A stretch of DNA of 64,000 bases from a virus, in IMG/VR virus record IMGVR_UViG_3300020156_000022, positions 40,983-104,982 of that record. One strand, written 5' to 3'. The notes below the pieces were generated by a model that was given only the letters and a program-made list of their open reading frames with translations, made no database searches and had not been told where the DNA came from. Numbering within the stretch: position 1 is the stretch's first letter; each line of letters begins with the position of its first letter. Position numbers and translations under genes: made by a program. Shown in pieces: positions 62,497 to 64,000 of this stretch.

Positions 62497-64000
62497 TCAA
62501 AATTCTCGTTCATACATCATTGCATGGCTAAGTCCGGCTGGTAATTCCACTCTTTCACCCATAAAAAACTCGGCTTTTTGGTAAAAAGCTTCTTCCCCGG
62601 CTTCATTTTCTCGGCCACCTTGCTCTACGGCTCCAAAAATTGCACAAGCCGCAGCATCCGCCAAATCCTTAGAGCCCATTCTCGGGTGGTCCACTTTACC
62701 ATTAGGGAGAATAGTTAATCCGAGAATTTCATCGATCAAAAGATCATTTCTTTGCGCTATCAGACGGCCATCGTACATGACATCCATTAAATTTCGCCAA
62801 GGCTCGTTTGTACGGTCAGTTGAAACTCTCTTAGACTCAATTCCTGACTTTTCAAGAATCTGCATCGAGTCACGAGATTCATAACCATCAAAGGTAAATC
62901 TCTTAATTCTAAATCCTCGTTTCTTAAGTTCATAAGCTAGTTCACGAGCCCAGCGAATCTGAATCTCTCGTGGAGGATTTTCCCCCTTAGCTGCTTCGAA
63001 TGCGAAAACAAAATCGAGTTTGACAATAGGACGCAATTCCCTGACGATTACAGTCTCACCATTTTCGACCTGAACCTGGGACTCGAATTCTTCTTTTCTA
63101 ACGACATGAGCCATAGCAATACCGGCTCGGTCTTGTGTTACAGCCAAATCGCCATGCATACAGTACTGCGCGCCTTTAATAGGCTTAAAGTCAGGAGCGA
63201 AATCATAATCCACTTCCCAAGAACTGCCTTCTTTTCGGTAACTGATAGTTACCGGTGCACGGGTAGCTTCCTGAAATGCTGAACGTACCAGAAATTCATT
63301 TCTGAAGAATGGGTTAGACGCCTTACTAGGCTTACATTCATACTTAGCTTTCGCCATGGCAGAATCTTCTTCGTAATCAGACACATAAACCTCAGGAACT
63401 AATTCTTCAGTTCCTTGGACTTCTACCATTTCGAATTTTAAGAAATTAGGATTGACTTTCCAAGTAGGGAGCGGGCCTGAAACATAATGACGAGATTTCT
63501 CTCCTCGCTTACTGTTATCTTCACGTGATTGGGCAGTTAGACGTTGAATCATAGAGCCAAGATAACGAGGATATGAAATTCTTACATTTTTGAAAGTAAT
63601 AGGGAAACGAGTAGAACTTGAGGTACGCATCATATCCAAAATACCTTCTACAGTATTTTGTGGTACACGTCCAGTAGTGTTTCCTCGAACCTCTTCCTTG
63701 GACCTGAAACCATCGATCTCGTCAGCTACTCCTAAAAGTAGGTTAAGACCTTCCTGAGACTCGGCTTCTGAGTGCCCTGAGATCGCCTCTACGTTTTTAG
63801 CGTAAACAATAGCACCTCGGGTAGGGGCAGCTTTATCTTTAAACCATGGAGACGTTCTCACAAGCTTTTCAATAGGATCGAAGAATGCTCGTTGAGCCTG
63901 TTGCGCATTCATAGCTACGTTAAGCAGGTGGATAGAGTCTTGCCCTGGCATACCGAAGTAATCCTGAGGAGATCGCAGACATAGCAGTAAGTAGGCTACT
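62497..64000 (-). CDS. Terminase large subunit (partial)
   Basis: C-terminal about 500 residues; the frame is open to the window edge (LLCLRSPQDYFGMPGQDS before the first internal Met), so Walker A and the true start lie outside. RNase H-like nuclease domain: MHGDLAVTQDRAGIAMAHVV (first Asp), LDFVFAFEAAKGENPP, RIKRFTFDGYESRDSMQILE and KVDHPRMGSKDLADAAACAI (last Asp). The N-terminal piece holds the end of the ATPase domain. Cuts and pumps phage DNA into heads. Confidence 0.88.
   Translation of the reverse strand, partial: VAYLLLCLRSPQDYFGMPGQDSIHLLNVAMNAQQAQRAFFDPIEKLVRTSPWFKDKAAPTRGAIVYAKNVEAISGHSEAESQEGLNLLLGVADEIDGFRSKEEVRGNTTGRVPQNTVEGILDMMRTSSSTRFPITFKNVRISYPRYLGSMIQRLTAQSREDNSKRGEKSRHYVSGPLPTWKVNPNFLKFEMVEVQGTEELVPEVYVSDYEEDSAMAKAKYECKPSKASNPFFRNEFLVRSAFQEATRAPVTISYRKEGSSWEVDYDFAPDFKPIKGAQYCMHGDLAVTQDRAGIAMAHVVRKEEFESQVQVENGETVIVRELRPIVKLDFVFAFEAAKGENPPREIQIRWARELAYELKKRGFRIKRFTFDGYESRDSMQILEKSGIESKRVSTDRTNEPWRNLMDVMYDGRLIAQRNDLLIDEILGLTILPNGKVDHPRMGSKDLADAAACAIFGAVEQGGRENEAGEEAFYQKAEFFMGERVELPAGLSHAMMYEREF

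Noticed and set aside
450-63000. Many plus-strand frames of 60-196 codons
   Set aside because: All lie opposite well-supported minus-strand genes or tRNAs and show no family motif or RBS; treated as shadows.
1-64000. CRISPR array, integrase, attachment site, IS element
   Set aside because: No spaced direct repeats of the CRISPR kind, no recombinase or transposase genes, and no attL/attR-like repeat at a tRNA were seen. The 27-bp repeat is not at a tRNA 3' end.

Overview
The window looks like about 64 kb of a large, AT-rich, tailed (siphovirus-type) actinobacteriophage genome. Every convincing gene lies on the minus strand, so the genome reads from position 64000 down to 1. The host group is inferred from four things. 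There is a DUF397-type microprotein (691-861) and a DUF7455-type zinc protein (28209-28412), both typical of actinomycetes. The phage sigma factor is of the FliA/WhiG type. Several genes appear to have leaderless starts. Streptomyces or a relative is the best guess; no sequence here proves it. Base composition was judged by eye only.

Layout in transcription order: 64000-46600 is the head and head-tail module: terminase large subunit (cut by the window edge), portal, protease/scaffold, decoration protein, fibre-like proteins, major capsid, an Endo VII-like HNH gene, a metallophosphoesterase, small membrane proteins, connectors, a glycosyltransferase, the major tail protein and a G/G-T tail chaperone pair with a GGGAAAA slippery site. 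46605-33100 is the tail module: a tape measure with an M15-like peptidase domain, Dit-like and tail-tip proteins, a secreted GDPD, a tail fibre and a holin-like protein. 33000-13500 is replication and nucleotide metabolism: SNF2-type helicase, sigma factor, dUTPase, DnaB-type helicase, primase-like zinc protein, two clamp-loader-like proteins, dCMP deaminase, family A DNA polymerase, dNMP kinase, SSB-like protein, RecA-like recombinase and a DUF932 protein. 13506-11162 holds a repeat-rich tail fibre and an accessory tail protein. 11160-1 is a tRNA-rich accessory region with about 21 good tRNAs, several abnormal tRNA-like or pseudoknotted RNAs, and many very small zinc-ribbon genes, plus dCTP deaminase, a SNase-like nuclease, half of an SbcC/Rad50-like ATPase, a lysozyme-like enzyme and a Nudix hydrolase.

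Two promoter classes are visible. Accessory, tRNA and replication genes have sigma70-type sites (TTGACA, mostly a 17-bp spacer, TA(A/G)NNT). At least four genes with such sites begin 6-7 nt after the -10, which suggests leaderless mRNAs. The late genes repeatedly carry GCCGATAA-like sites upstream, the known -10 consensus of FliA/WhiG sigma factors, and the phage encodes a sigma factor of that family (30640-31359). The inferred model is that host sigma serves the early genes and the phage sigma serves the capsid and tail genes.

The least explained parts are the pseudoknotted, tRNA-sized RNA ending in ACCA at 9997-10079, its smaller relatives nearby, the microprotein array, and an exact 27-bp repeat shared by the DNA polymerase gene and the end of the GDPD gene.
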